From the NCBI GenBank assembly GCA_045627365.1, contig JAZQNN010000047.1, positions 1 through 52,111 on the forward strand: DNA of 52,111 nucleotides, in the 5' to 3' direction. Below, one piece after another: positions 42,965-50,752 of this stretch. The DNA comes from RGIG5612 sp045627365 (GTDB taxonomy: Bacteria > Bacillota > Clostridia > Lachnospirales > Lachnospiraceae). A model generated the notes under the pieces. That model had not been told where the DNA came from. It saw only the letters and a list, made by a program, of their open reading frames with translations, and searched no databases. Made by a program: the position numbers and the translations under genes. Each line of letters begins with the position of its first letter. The stretch's first letter is position 1.

Positions 42965-43887
42965 ATAAACTGGTTTTTTCAGTTAACGAAATAGATGAAG
43001 GAACGCGTATCGACGCTTATCTGGCCGCCCAATCGGACGGTCTTTCTCGCAGTTATATCCAGAAAATCATAGAATCCGGCGGGCTGACATGCAACGGAAG
43101 AGCAGTGGCCGGCAAATATAAGGTCCGTATCGGCGACGATATCGAACTGGAAGTTCCGGATAACACGGTTCCTGAGATCCTTCCTGAAGATATTCCTCTT
43201 GACGTTATATATGAAGACAGCGACGTAATTGTTGTAAACAAACCAAAAGGAATGGTCGTTCATCCTGCAACCGGGCATTTTTCGGGAACGCTTGTAAATG
43301 CGCTGATGTATCATTGCAAGGATCTGTCAGGGATCAACGGCGTTTTGCGTCCGGGAATCGTTCACAGGATCGATATGGATACGTCGGGCCTATTAATTTG
43401 CGCAAAGAATGATTTCGCGCATAGTTCGCTGGCTGAACAGTTTAAAGTTCATAGCATTACAAGGCGTTACAGAGCTATAACAGTCGGTAATTTTAAGGAT
43501 TTGGAAGGCACAATTGAAGGAAATATCGGCCGAAGCTCGAACGAGCGCAAGCTTATGGCAATCGTTAAGACCGGCGGCCGCAGCGCCGTGACTCATTATA
43601 AGGTCCTTGAGAATTTTGCGAAAAATGCATATGTTGAATGTATCCTTGATACCGGAAGGACGCATCAGATCCGCGTACACATGAAAAGCATAAATCATCC
43701 GCTGATCGGAGATACGGTTTACGGCGGACGTTTATCTGAATTCAAATTAAACGGTGAGCCTGTTAACGGCCAGGTGCTTCATGCGAAAGACCTTGGTTTC
43801 GTTCATCCGCGCACCGGCAAGTATATGGAATTTACATCTGAACTTCCTGATTATTTCAATCAGATATTAGCCAAATTACGCTCTTAA
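42961..43887 (+). CDS. rluD: Ribosomal large subunit pseudouridine synthase, RluD family
   Basis: This 308-residue RluA-type enzyme isomerises uridines of 23S rRNA. It has an N-terminal S4 domain (residues about 15-75: LSRSYIQKIIESGGLTCNG) and a catalytic domain with GIVHRIDMDTSGLL, whose Asp is the nucleophile, and TGRTHQIRVHM. The frame extends back into lspA, but ATG 42961 at the ATGA overlap gives the normal start. The exact uridine targets cannot be told from sequence. Confidence 0.93.
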   Translation: MNKLVFSVNEIDEGTRIDAYLAAQSDGLSRSYIQKIIESGGLTCNGRAVAGKYKVRIGDDIELEVPDNTVPEILPEDIPLDVIYEDSDVIVVNKPKGMVVHPATGHFSGTLVNALMYHCKDLSGINGVLRPGIVHRIDMDTSGLLICAKNDFAHSSLAEQFKVHSITRRYRAITVGNFKDLEGTIEGNIGRSSNERKLMAIVKTGGRSAVTHYKVLENFAKNAYVECILDTGRTHQIRVHMKSINHPLIGDTVYGGRLSEFKLNGEPVNGQVLHAKDLGFVHPRTGKYMEFTSELPDYFNQILAKLRS

Positions 43888-43930
43888 ACCACTCCCCTGC
43901 TTATTTTTCACCACTATTTCTTCGTTAAAG

Positions 43931-43959
43931 TTGACTTTTGCGAATAGTTTTGTTATGAT
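43931..43959 (+). promoter_or_regulatory. Promoter of the ttcA-like operon
   Basis: TTGACT (43931-43936), a 17-bp spacer and TATGAT (43954-43959), preceded by TGT as an extended -10, give a strong promoter. The leader is about 45 nt and carries GAGG before the ATG at 44013. Confidence 0.8.
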
Positions 43960-44012
43960 AAAAATGCCTCTATTCAGGGCTTTTTATGCATATTTTTACG
44001 AGGATACGAAAA

Positions 44013-44726
44013 ATGGATCTTCAAAAACTTTACGGAATAACGCGACGTGCGATCGACGACTTCAATATGATCGACGAAGGCGACAGGATCGCCGTGGGAG
44101 TTTCGGGCGGCAAGGACAGCTTAGCGCTTTTAATGGCTTTGTCGGGACTCAGCAAGTTTTACCCGAAGCATTTCACAGTTGAGGCAATCAGCGTGGATCT
44201 TGGATTCGGAAATATTGATTTTGGAAAGATCGGCGAATTCTGCGCATCTTTGGGAGTGCCTTTTTCCGTTGCCAAGACGCAGATCGCCGAGATAGTATTT
44301 GATGCCAGATGCGAGCAGAACCCCTGCTCTCTCTGCTCTAACCTCAGAAAAGGGGCTTTTAACAAATTAGCCAAGGCTCACGGCTGCAATAAATCAGCTT
44401 TCGGACATCACAAGGACGACATAGTAGATACGATGCTTTTGTCGCTACTTTTTGAAGGCCGTTTCAATACATTTATGCCGGTAACGTATCTGGACCGCAT
44501 GAATATTACGCTTATAAGGCCTTTGATGTATGCTGAAGAGGCCGATATCATAGGATTTGTCAACAAATACAATATCCCGGTACTCAAGAATCCGTGTCCG
44601 GTAGACGGAGAAACCAAGAGACAGTATGCCAAAGACCTTGCCAATTCATTGAATAAAGATCATCCTGGCGCTAAAGACAGGATGTTCAAAGCGGTCCTTA
44701 CAGGCATTTACGGCATGACAGAATAA
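44013..44726 (+). CDS. TtcA-family tRNA 2-thiolation PP-loop ATPase
   Basis: This 237-residue protein has the PP-loop motif VGVSGGKDSLAL (residues about 27-38). It carries CSLCSNLRKG near residue 105 and a third Cys in KNPCPVDGETKR near residue 198, matching the [4Fe-4S] ligands of TtcA, which thiolates C32 of tRNA. FGHHKDDIVDTMLL is typical. ATG 44013 with GAGG upstream is preferred over the earlier in-frame ATG at 43986. It has its own promoter and leads the Xer-like and rqcH genes. Confidence 0.88.
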   Translation: MDLQKLYGITRRAIDDFNMIDEGDRIAVGVSGGKDSLALLMALSGLSKFYPKHFTVEAISVDLGFGNIDFGKIGEFCASLGVPFSVAKTQIAEIVFDARCEQNPCSLCSNLRKGAFNKLAKAHGCNKSAFGHHKDDIVDTMLLSLLFEGRFNTFMPVTYLDRMNITLIRPLMYAEEADIIGFVNKYNIPVLKNPCPVDGETKRQYAKDLANSLNKDHPGAKDRMFKAVLTGIYGMTE

Positions 44727-44736
44727 GAGGTGAAAT

Positions 44737-45969
44737 ATGGCGACCAGATCATATCACGAACAATTCAAGATCGATACCGACATAAAGCTCAGGGAAAAGG
44801 TCAAACTCCTCCCCTCTTTCGCTGCACAGTATTTCAGGGGCATGGAGCCTACTACTTCCGTCAGAACCAGGATAGCATATGCCTATGATATGAATATTTT
44901 CTTCAATTTCCTGAAGAATGAAGTCCATCCGAAGGGCTCCGAAGGTGAGATCCCGACATGGCCGATATCGGTGCTTGATGAAATCACGCCGACAGATATA
45001 CAGGATTATCTGGAGTATCTTAAAGTTTATAATAAAGGCGATGATATCGAGCGTTCCAACAGCGAACGCGGTCTGATGCGTAAGCTTTCAAGCGTAAGAT
45101 CCTTTTACAATTTCTATTTCAGACTGGAGCTTATCAAGAACAATCCCGCTTCTATCGTCAAGATGCCGAAGCTGCATCAGAAAGACATCATAAGGCTTGA
45201 TTCGGATGAAGTTGTGGATCTTCTTGACGAAGTCGAATCGGGCAAAAATCTGACTGCCAAGCAGCAGGATTTTCACGAAAAGACAAAAGTGCGTGACATG
45301 GCTATATTGACACTGCTCCTTGGTACGGGAATACGTGTTTCCGAGTGTGTCGGCCTTGATATAAATGATGTGGATTTTAAAAATCACGGCATAAAGATTA
45401 TCCGCAAAGGCGGAAACCAGGTAGTTGTTTATTTCGGCGATGAGGTTGAGGAAGCTCTCCTGGAATATCTCGAAGAGAGAAACAGCATCGTTCCTCTTGA
45501 AGGACATGAAAATGCCCTCTTTTTGTCGCTTCAGAAACGCCGTATGAGTGTGAGAAGTGTTGAGATTCTTGTTAAAAAGTATGCCGGACTGGTAACGCAG
45601 CTGAAGCATATAACGCCGCATAAACTCCGCTCAACATACGGAACACAGCTTTACAAGGAAACAGGCGACATTTATCTTGTAGCAGACGTTTTGGGACATA
45701 CTGATGTCAATACGACCAAGAAGCACTACGCGGCAATTGAGGACTCAAGAAGGCGCGAGGCCAGAAATATGGTCTCGTTAAGAGAGACGCCTCAGGAACC
45801 AAAGATGCCAAGGCCTATACAGGAGCCTGCAGCTAAACCCAAGCCCGGGACACCGGCTCCTAAGCCTTCCCAGAAGCGTTTTACCAAGCCTGAAAAGGTC
45901 GATACAGAAAAACTCATGTCAGATGTTTACGAGCTTGATCTGGATGATTTATTTGGAGAGGATGAATAA
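44737..45969 (+). CDS. Tyrosine recombinase (Xer-like) with a C-terminal tail
   Basis: This 410-residue tyrosine recombinase has an N-terminal SAM-like DNA-binding domain (residues about 20-140) and a catalytic domain. Active-site residues are Arg200 (GTGIRVSE), His295 and Arg298 (HKLRSTYGTQLY), His321 (GHTD) and probably Tyr331 (HYA). After about residue 345 a proline/lysine-rich linker runs into an acidic end, ELDLDDLFGEDE; ordinary Xer proteins end soon after the Tyr. The gene sits in a housekeeping operon with no attachment site or phage genes, so chromosome dimer resolution or another host role is likelier than mobility. AAGAGGTG precedes the ATG. Confidence 0.87.
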   Translation: MATRSYHEQFKIDTDIKLREKVKLLPSFAAQYFRGMEPTTSVRTRIAYAYDMNIFFNFLKNEVHPKGSEGEIPTWPISVLDEITPTDIQDYLEYLKVYNKGDDIERSNSERGLMRKLSSVRSFYNFYFRLELIKNNPASIVKMPKLHQKDIIRLDSDEVVDLLDEVESGKNLTAKQQDFHEKTKVRDMAILTLLLGTGIRVSECVGLDINDVDFKNHGIKIIRKGGNQVVVYFGDEVEEALLEYLEERNSIVPLEGHENALFLSLQKRRMSVRSVEILVKKYAGLVTQLKHITPHKLRSTYGTQLYKETGDIYLVADVLGHTDVNTTKKHYAAIEDSRRREARNMVSLRETPQEPKMPRPIQEPAAKPKPGTPAPKPSQKRFTKPEKVDTEKLMSDVYELDLDDLFGEDE

Positions 45970-47721
45970 ATGGCATTTGACGGAAGCGTGATCGCTGCGC
46001 TTGTCAGTGAATTCAATATAAAGTTACTTGGCGGAAGGATATCCAAGATCGTTCAATTTGAGAAAGAAGAGCTCCTTCTGACCGTTAATTCGGAGACTGC
46101 GGGCAAACAGCGCCTTCTTATATCGGTCAACCCTTCTCTTCCGATCTGCTATCTTGCTGAAGATAACAGAACGGCGCCTCTTAACGCGCCCGCTTTTTGC
46201 ATGCTGCTGAGAAAACATCTTCAGGGCGGCAAGATCATCGCGATCAGCCAGCCTTCGATGGAAAGGGTCATTGATTTCGAGATCGAACACTACAACGAGA
46301 TGGGAGACCTGTGCCGAAAGACTCTGACTGTCGAACTCATGGGCAAACACTCCAATATCATCTTCAGAGACGGGACGAGGATCCTCGACAGCATCCGCCA
46401 CGTATCGGCTCTTGTGAGCTCTGTGCGTGAAGTTCTGCCGGGACGCGAATACTTTATACCGTTTGAAGGCGATAAGCTGGATCCTTTTGAGGCAGCTGCC
46501 GATGAGAGCTTATTCAGCAGCAAAATATATACAGGCAGCACTGACATCGCCAAGGCTTTATACGGCAATATAACAGGTCTCAGCCCGCAAATCGCCCAGG
46601 AAATCGCATATACGGCAGGTCTGGATGCCGACAGACCGGCTCAGAGCCTCGAAAACGGCGAAAAAAAGGCTCTTTACGCATCTTTCGGAAAAGTAATCGC
46701 CAAAATCTCAAACGGCGATTTTAGGCCGAATATAGCGATTGAGAACGGTGAGCCGATCGCATTCTGCCCGTTTGAATTCTCGATATACGAGAAGTTCGAC
46801 AAACAGTATTTTGACAGCATGTCCGCTCTGCTGATCAATTATTATTCAGAAAAGCAGAAATCCGTAAACATTCGCCAGAAGACGACAGATCTGAGGCAGA
46901 TCGTTCAGACTCTGCTCAGCAAGGACTATAAGAAATATGACCTTCAGCTGAAGCAGATCGCCGACACCGAGAAGAAAGATAAATATAAAGTCTACGGCGA
47001 GATACTGACTGCGTACGGATATGATATAGAGCCGAATTCGACTTCATACAAGACTGTTAACTTCTACACGGGCGAGGACATTACGATACCGCTTGACCCT
47101 ACCCTTTCCGCAATCGACAACGGAAAGAAATACTTTGAAAAATATGCGAAGCTCAGAAGGACCGCGGACGCTCTCGATCAGATCATAGAAGAAACCAGGG
47201 CTGAGATCGAGCATCTGGAGTCGATTGCAGCTTCACTTGATACTGTTGCCAATGAGGCGGACATCCAGGATGTCAAGAAAGAAATGGTAGAGGCAGGATT
47301 TATCAAAAACAAGAACTCAGGAAAAAACAAGCCATCCAAAGCTGTTAAGTCTGCTCCGCTCCACTTCATTTCTTCCGATGGATTCCACATGTATGTCGGC
47401 AAGAATAACTATCAGAACGAATATATCACTTTCCAGCTCGCTGACGGAGGCGACTGGTGGTTCCACGCCAAGAAGATCCCCGGGTCACATGTTATCGTTA
47501 AGACAGAAGGCAGGGAACTTCCTGACAGGACATTTGAAGAGGCGGGCGCTTTAGCGGCTCATTTTTGCAAGGCGGAAGGTGCTGAAAAAGTCGAAATCGA
47601 CTATATTCAGCGTAAGTTTATAAAAAAGCCCGCAGGCGGCGCCCCGGGCTTCGTAATATATCATTCAAATTATTCGCTTAATGCAGTAAACGACATCTCC
47701 GGAATAGAAGAAGTCAGATAA
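45970..47721 (+). CDS. rqcH: Rqc2/NFACT-family ribosome quality control protein RqcH
   Basis: This 583-residue protein matches the NEMF/RqcH family, which adds alanine tails to nascent chains on obstructed 50S subunits. It has the NFACT-N domain (MAFDGSVIAALVSEF to about residue 190), coiled-coil regions (about 295-345 and 400-450) and the NFACT-R domain with FHMYVGKNNYQNEYITF and DWWFHAKKIPGSHVIVK. The DR pair needed for tailing in Bacillus appears as Glu98-Arg99. Older annotations call it fibronectin-binding. Its last 8 bases overlap the end of recN on the other strand. Confidence 0.92.
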   Translation: MAFDGSVIAALVSEFNIKLLGGRISKIVQFEKEELLLTVNSETAGKQRLLISVNPSLPICYLAEDNRTAPLNAPAFCMLLRKHLQGGKIIAISQPSMERVIDFEIEHYNEMGDLCRKTLTVELMGKHSNIIFRDGTRILDSIRHVSALVSSVREVLPGREYFIPFEGDKLDPFEAAADESLFSSKIYTGSTDIAKALYGNITGLSPQIAQEIAYTAGLDADRPAQSLENGEKKALYASFGKVIAKISNGDFRPNIAIENGEPIAFCPFEFSIYEKFDKQYFDSMSALLINYYSEKQKSVNIRQKTTDLRQIVQTLLSKDYKKYDLQLKQIADTEKKDKYKVYGEILTAYGYDIEPNSTSYKTVNFYTGEDITIPLDPTLSAIDNGKKYFEKYAKLRRTADALDQIIEETRAEIEHLESIAASLDTVANEADIQDVKKEMVEAGFIKNKNSGKNKPSKAVKSAPLHFISSDGFHMYVGKNNYQNEYITFQLADGGDWWFHAKKIPGSHVIVKTEGRELPDRTFEEAGALAAHFCKAEGAEKVEIDYIQRKFIKKPAGGAPGFVIYHSNYSLNAVNDISGIEEVR

Positions 47722-49390
47722 CTGACCTGTTCTTGAGCTCAGCCGCGCTTTGAAGCGTTGCCGGTGTGATCTCAGCACCGCTTATCAGCTTGGCGATCTC
47801 ACGGATTGAAGCATCTGTGTCAAGCTTCTCAATGCCGGAAATAGTCATTCCGTCAGAAACTTCCTTGTGAATACTGTAATGAGTGTCAGCCATGGCTGCG
47901 ATCTGAGGCAAATGGGTGATGCTTATTATCTGATGATTTTCACTTAAGAAATGGAGCTTCTGAGCGACCATATGTGCTGTTTTGCCGCTGATACCGGTGT
48001 CGATCTCATCAAATATAAGAGTCGGGATATCGTCATTTTCCGCGATGGCACACTTGATAGCGAGCATTACCCTGCTGATCTCGCCGCCGGAAGCGATCCT
48101 TGCCAGAGGCTGAACAGCCTCACCTGGGTTGGTAGAGATCATGAATTCTGCTTTGTCAAAGCCGTTTCTGCCGATCTTCTCGGCTTTATATAATCTGATC
48201 TCAAAATCCACATTCAGGAAATTAAGTTCTTTGAGGTTACCGATGATCATCGGAACGAGCCTGTCAGCTGCATCTTTACGAACCGCTGAAAGCTGCTGTG
48301 CGATTTTGTTGAGCATCAGCCTTGATGAATGAAGCTCTTCATCGATCGCGGCCTTGTTCTCCGAATAATTCTTATAGTTATCAAGCTGCGCGGCCACATC
48401 GCCTGCGTGCGCAAGTATCTCATCGATAGAATTGCCGTATTTGCTCTTGAGCCTGTTGATCTCGTTGAGTCTGTCGTGAACTTCTCTGTGCCTTAAAGGA
48501 TCAAAGCCATTGGCGTTTATGTAAGAAGCAAGGTCATGTTCAAGATCCCTTGCGAGCGAATCAAGATCCAGAAGAGTTCCAAGGAACGCCTTGAGCGATT
48601 CATTATCCTGCTCAAAGGCAAGCGCAGATTTGATCTGTGCGATCGAATTGCCTATATTGCTTACAATGCCGACTGCCTCATCTGCAAATAACCCTTCCGC
48701 CCGCGAAAGATCCTCGCATATCTTCTCAGCCTGAGAGAGCTTCTTATATTCGTTCTGGAGAGCGCCGTCTTCGCCCGGCTTAAGATCAGCATCTGCGATC
48801 TCTTTAACCTCATGTTCAAGAAGGGATATCTCGCGTGCCAGAGCTTCCTCATTCAGGGAATAATCCCTGGCTTTTTCTCTAAGTTCTTTATAGCGATCGT
48901 ACTCATCGTCCAGTTGCTTCTTAAGTAAAGATATAGCCTGTCCTCCGAAGTTATCGATAATTTCCAGATGTTTTGCCGGATTGAGGAGCGATTGATGATC
49001 GTGCTGACCGTGAATATCGATCAGTCTGGAGGTGATCTGTTTGGTATTAGCAAGCGTAACAGTTTCGCCGTTTATCTTGCTTATACTCGAGTCAGCTGTG
49101 ATCTTACGGGTAATGGTGATAGTACTTCCGTCCCTGGATATGCCGAGGTCATCAAGCATGCTTAAAATCGACTCATTTGCAGTTGTAAAAGTCAGTTCAA
49201 CAAGCCCAAAAGAAGCGCCTGTTCTGATAAGGCCCTTGCTTGCCTTCTCGCCGAGTGCCATATTGACAGAGCCGATGATGATCGACTTGCCGCTGCCTGT
49301 CTCACCGGTCATTATATTGAGCCCTTTTTCAAGGTCGATTTCGGCTTCCTCGATAAGGGCAAGATTTTTTAGAACGATATTGGTTAACAT
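47714..49390 (-). CDS. recN: DNA repair ATPase RecN
   Basis: This 558-residue SMC-like protein tethers broken DNA. It shows Walker A GETGSGKSIIIG (near residue 30), LIDIHGQHDHQSLLNP, two coiled coils (residues about 155-205 and 295-360), the ABC signature RIASGGEISRVMLAIK and Walker B TLIFDEIDTGISG. The start is ATG 49390; there is no Shine-Dalgarno, and TATAAT ends 6 nt upstream. It usually follows argR; here an insert and a terminator separate them and recN has its own promoter. It meets rqcH tail to tail with an 8-base overlap. Confidence 0.95.
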   Translation of the reverse strand: MLTNIVLKNLALIEEAEIDLEKGLNIMTGETGSGKSIIIGSVNMALGEKASKGLIRTGASFGLVELTFTTANESILSMLDDLGISRDGSTITITRKITADSSISKINGETVTLANTKQITSRLIDIHGQHDHQSLLNPAKHLEIIDNFGGQAISLLKKQLDDEYDRYKELREKARDYSLNEEALAREISLLEHEVKEIADADLKPGEDGALQNEYKKLSQAEKICEDLSRAEGLFADEAVGIVSNIGNSIAQIKSALAFEQDNESLKAFLGTLLDLDSLARDLEHDLASYINANGFDPLRHREVHDRLNEINRLKSKYGNSIDEILAHAGDVAAQLDNYKNYSENKAAIDEELHSSRLMLNKIAQQLSAVRKDAADRLVPMIIGNLKELNFLNVDFEIRLYKAEKIGRNGFDKAEFMISTNPGEAVQPLARIASGGEISRVMLAIKCAIAENDDIPTLIFDEIDTGISGKTAHMVAQKLHFLSENHQIISITHLPQIAAMADTHYSIHKEVSDGMTISGIEKLDTDASIREIAKLISGAEITPATLQSAAELKNRSVI

Positions 49391-49396
49391 ATGATG

Positions 49397-49425
49397 ATTA
49401 TACGCCTAATGGAATTATTCAGCAA
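49397..49425 (-). promoter_or_regulatory. Promoter of recN (leaderless layout)
   Basis: On the minus strand TTGCTG (49425-49420), a 17-bp spacer and TATAAT (49402-49397) end 6 nt before the ATG at 49390. The predicted transcription start falls on the A of the start codon. No SOS box is visible. Confidence 0.75.
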
Positions 49426-49441
49426 TGAGTGAATTGATAAG

Positions 49442-49469
49442 AAAAAGGCTGCCGATCGTTTCGGCAGCC
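49442..49469 (-). terminator. Intrinsic terminator, duplicated copy
   Basis: A perfect 9-bp GC-rich stem (49447-49455 with 49461-49469) has a 5-nt loop and is followed on the minus strand by five T. It lies just upstream of the recN promoter and would isolate recN from the genes behind it. Confidence 0.9.
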
Positions 49470-49493
49470 CTGAGAAATGCGATTTAGATTATA

Positions 49494-49550
49494 TCAGTCT
49501 TTTAAGTATGCTTTGATCTTGTCGATCATACTCTGCGCGTCTTTTTCTGA
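49494..49550 (-). pseudogene. argR 3' remnant (last 18 codons)
   Basis: The frame reads from SEKDAQSMIDK to the argR stop exactly as in the intact argR at 50186, then similarity ends abruptly at 49550. There is no start codon or other part of argR, so it is a duplicated tail and not a gene. Confidence 0.9.
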
Positions 49551-49610
49551 AAAATGGGAAAATAAAGCAAAGACATAGATAATCATCTTTGAACATAGTG
49601 GCAAAAAAAA

Positions 49611-49952
49611 TTAATTATTAGGCTTGAAACCGAACAATGTCATGATTCCATTTTCATATTCTTTGTCTGGCAACAAAAGCGTCAATACCCATGTGAAAAT
49701 CAATATGCATCGAATAACCTTCGGACCAATCGTATGTTTCACGTCAATGAATGCCACAAAAATAATGTAAAATACAAACAGGACTATAGTGATTATAGCA
49801 ATACCTACTTGACTCTTTCGATATGGTGCAAACCTTAGAAAATTGCCCCAATCGGAATTAGGTATTAGCCACCTCACAATTCTGAAAATAGCAATGCAGG
49901 ATGGAATGATAAATACAAGCCATTCACTCATAAAGAATAAGAAATTGTACAT
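49611..49952 (-). CDS. Orphan small membrane protein of unknown function
   Basis: This 113-residue protein is not one I recognise. It has three hydrophobic segments: residues about 10-29, 46-66 and 80-96. Basic/aromatic loops connect them, and the polar C-terminus DKEYENGIMTLFGFKPNN follows. ATG 49952 has GGGGTG 7 nt upstream; a GTG five codons earlier and an ATG seven codons later are alternatives. The gene is visibly more AT-rich than its neighbours and lies between the two argR-end repeats, which suggests acquisition. A fragment encoding the same C-terminus sits upstream of argR at 50753, so the family was present at least twice here. Confidence 0.65.
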   Translation of the reverse strand: MYNFLFFMSEWLVFIIPSCIAIFRIVRWLIPNSDWGNFLRFAPYRKSQVGIAIITIVLFVFYIIFVAFIDVKHTIGPKVIRCILIFTWVLTLLLPDKEYENGIMTLFGFKPNN

Positions 49953-50014
49953 ATGGCAGCACCCCACTCTTAATTTTGTAAATTTCTTTTGAAAAACAAA
50001 CTATTGATGTTTTT

Positions 50015-50042
50015 ATAATAACATACCACAGACTAACGGCAA
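50015..50042 (-). promoter_or_regulatory. Possible promoter of the orphan membrane gene
   Basis: On the minus strand TTGCCG (50042-50037), a 16-bp spacer and TATTAT (50020-50015) with an upstream TGT give an extended -10 promoter, leaving a leader of about 55 nt. The rest of 49968-50132 is AT-rich with no other feature. Confidence 0.5.
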
Positions 50043-50132
50043 CAAATAAATTGTAAATTATAAAAAATTAGAACTAACAAGGAAGCAATCTAACATTTTT
50101 GTTGCGTTACACTTGGATTTATGTGCCTCACA

Positions 50133-50242
50133 GAAAAAGGCTGCCGATCATTTCGGCAGCCCTGAGAAATGAGATTTAGATTATATCAGTCTTTTAAGTA
50201 TGCTTTGATCTTGTCGATCATACTCTGCGCGTCTTTTTCTGA
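50133..50242 (-). repeat. 110-bp direct repeat, copy 2 (within intact argR end)
   Basis: This is the original copy of the repeat, covering the last 18 codons of argR, its stop and its terminator. It differs from copy 1 at two positions, one in the hairpin loop and one between hairpin and stop. Confidence 0.95.
50134..50161 (-). terminator. Intrinsic terminator of argR
   Basis: A 9-bp stem (50139-50147 with 50153-50161) has a 5-nt loop and is followed on the minus strand by five T, 25 bp after the argR stop. Confidence 0.92.
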
Positions 50243-50638
50243 TTTTGTCGCGCAGAATATGGTGTCGTCACCGGCTATCGAGCCGATATTTTCCTTTATG
50301 TAGCACGAATCAAGTGCAGCGGCAACAGCCATTGCCATGCCGGAAACAGTCCTTATAACAACAATGGTCCCTGCTCTTTCCACGTCAGTAAAGCCTTCTT
50401 TAAGGACCCGCAGATATTTATCCTGATCGGCGGACGAGCTTGCAGGGAAATAATACTTTGTTCCCTTGCCATTTTCCTTCGGGACCTTTTCCAACTGCAG
50501 AAGCTTAATATCTCTTGAAACGGTAGCCTGAGTAGCCTGAAAGCCTGCTTTCACAAGATATTCAGTCAGCTCAGTCTGCGTGGAGATGTCGTATTTGCTG
50601 ATCAATTCAATGATTTTGTTCTGTCTTTCGTTCTTCAT
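50186..50638 (-). CDS. argR: Arginine repressor ArgR/AhrC
   Basis: This 150-residue hexameric repressor of arginine synthesis senses arginine. The N-terminal winged helix has QNKIIELISKYDISTQTELTEYL and ATQATVSRDIKLLQL (SR motif, residues about 38-52); the C-terminal arginine-binding domain has GSIAGDDTIF. ATG 50638 is chosen because the protein then starts MKNERQNKI like its homologues; the frame extends 12 codons into the promoter. There is no Shine-Dalgarno and TATAAT ends 7 nt upstream. ARG-box-like sites overlap its promoter, so autoregulation is likely. Confidence 0.95.
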   Translation of the reverse strand: MKNERQNKIIELISKYDISTQTELTEYLVKAGFQATQATVSRDIKLLQLEKVPKENGKGTKYYFPASSSADQDKYLRVLKEGFTDVERAGTIVVIRTVSGMAMAVAAALDSCYIKENIGSIAGDDTIFCATKSEKDAQSMIDKIKAYLKD

Positions 50639-50645
50639 GACGCAA

Positions 50646-50674
50646 ATTATACATAAATAATGAATAATTCGCAA
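50646..50674 (-). promoter_or_regulatory. Promoter of argR (near-leaderless)
   Basis: On the minus strand TTGCGA (50674-50669), a 17-bp spacer and TATAAT (50651-50646) end 7 nt before the ATG at 50638. Transcription would start within a base or two of the start codon. Confidence 0.75.
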
Positions 50675-50696
50675 TATGAAAATGAATAAAAATACT
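50662..50696. promoter_or_regulatory. ARG-box-like operator sites
   Basis: GAATAATTC (50662-50670) is palindromic and overlaps the -35 box. ATGAATAAAAATACT (50682-50696) is close to the ATGAAT-AAAA-ATTCA type of ARG box known from Bacillus AhrC. Both sit where ArgR would repress its own promoter. Confidence 0.5.
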
Positions 50697-50705
50697 TTCT
50701 TTAGA

Positions 50706-50743
50706 AAACCGGAAAATGCCTTGTATATCGCATTTCCCGGTTT
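50706..50743. terminator. Hairpin upstream of argR, likely bidirectional terminator
   Basis: Arms 50706-50719 and 50730-50743 form a 14-bp stem (one G-U pair on one strand) with a 10-nt loop and T-rich flanks on both sides. It follows the membrane-protein remnant and may have been its terminator. Confidence 0.7.
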
Positions 50744-50752
50744 GTTTTGAAT

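Larger units (their letters stand above)
49441..49550 (-). repeat. 110-bp direct repeat, copy 1 (argR 3' end plus terminator)
   Basis: This 110-bp segment matches 50133-50242 at all but two positions. It contains the last 18 codons and stop of argR and its terminator hairpin. The other copy is the true end of argR, 692 bp away; the AT-rich insert lies between. Confidence 0.95.

Noticed and set aside
43966..43985. GC hairpin followed by T run in the ttcA leader
   Set aside because: The stem is only about 4 bp with a mismatch, too weak to call an attenuator.
44737..45969. Integrase of a mobile element
   Set aside because: No att repeats, tRNA, excisionase or phage genes nearby; the gene is inside a housekeeping operon with typical base use.
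49391..49440. SOS box upstream of recN
   Set aside because: No CGAAC-N4-GTTCG or close variant is present between the duplicated terminator and the start codon.
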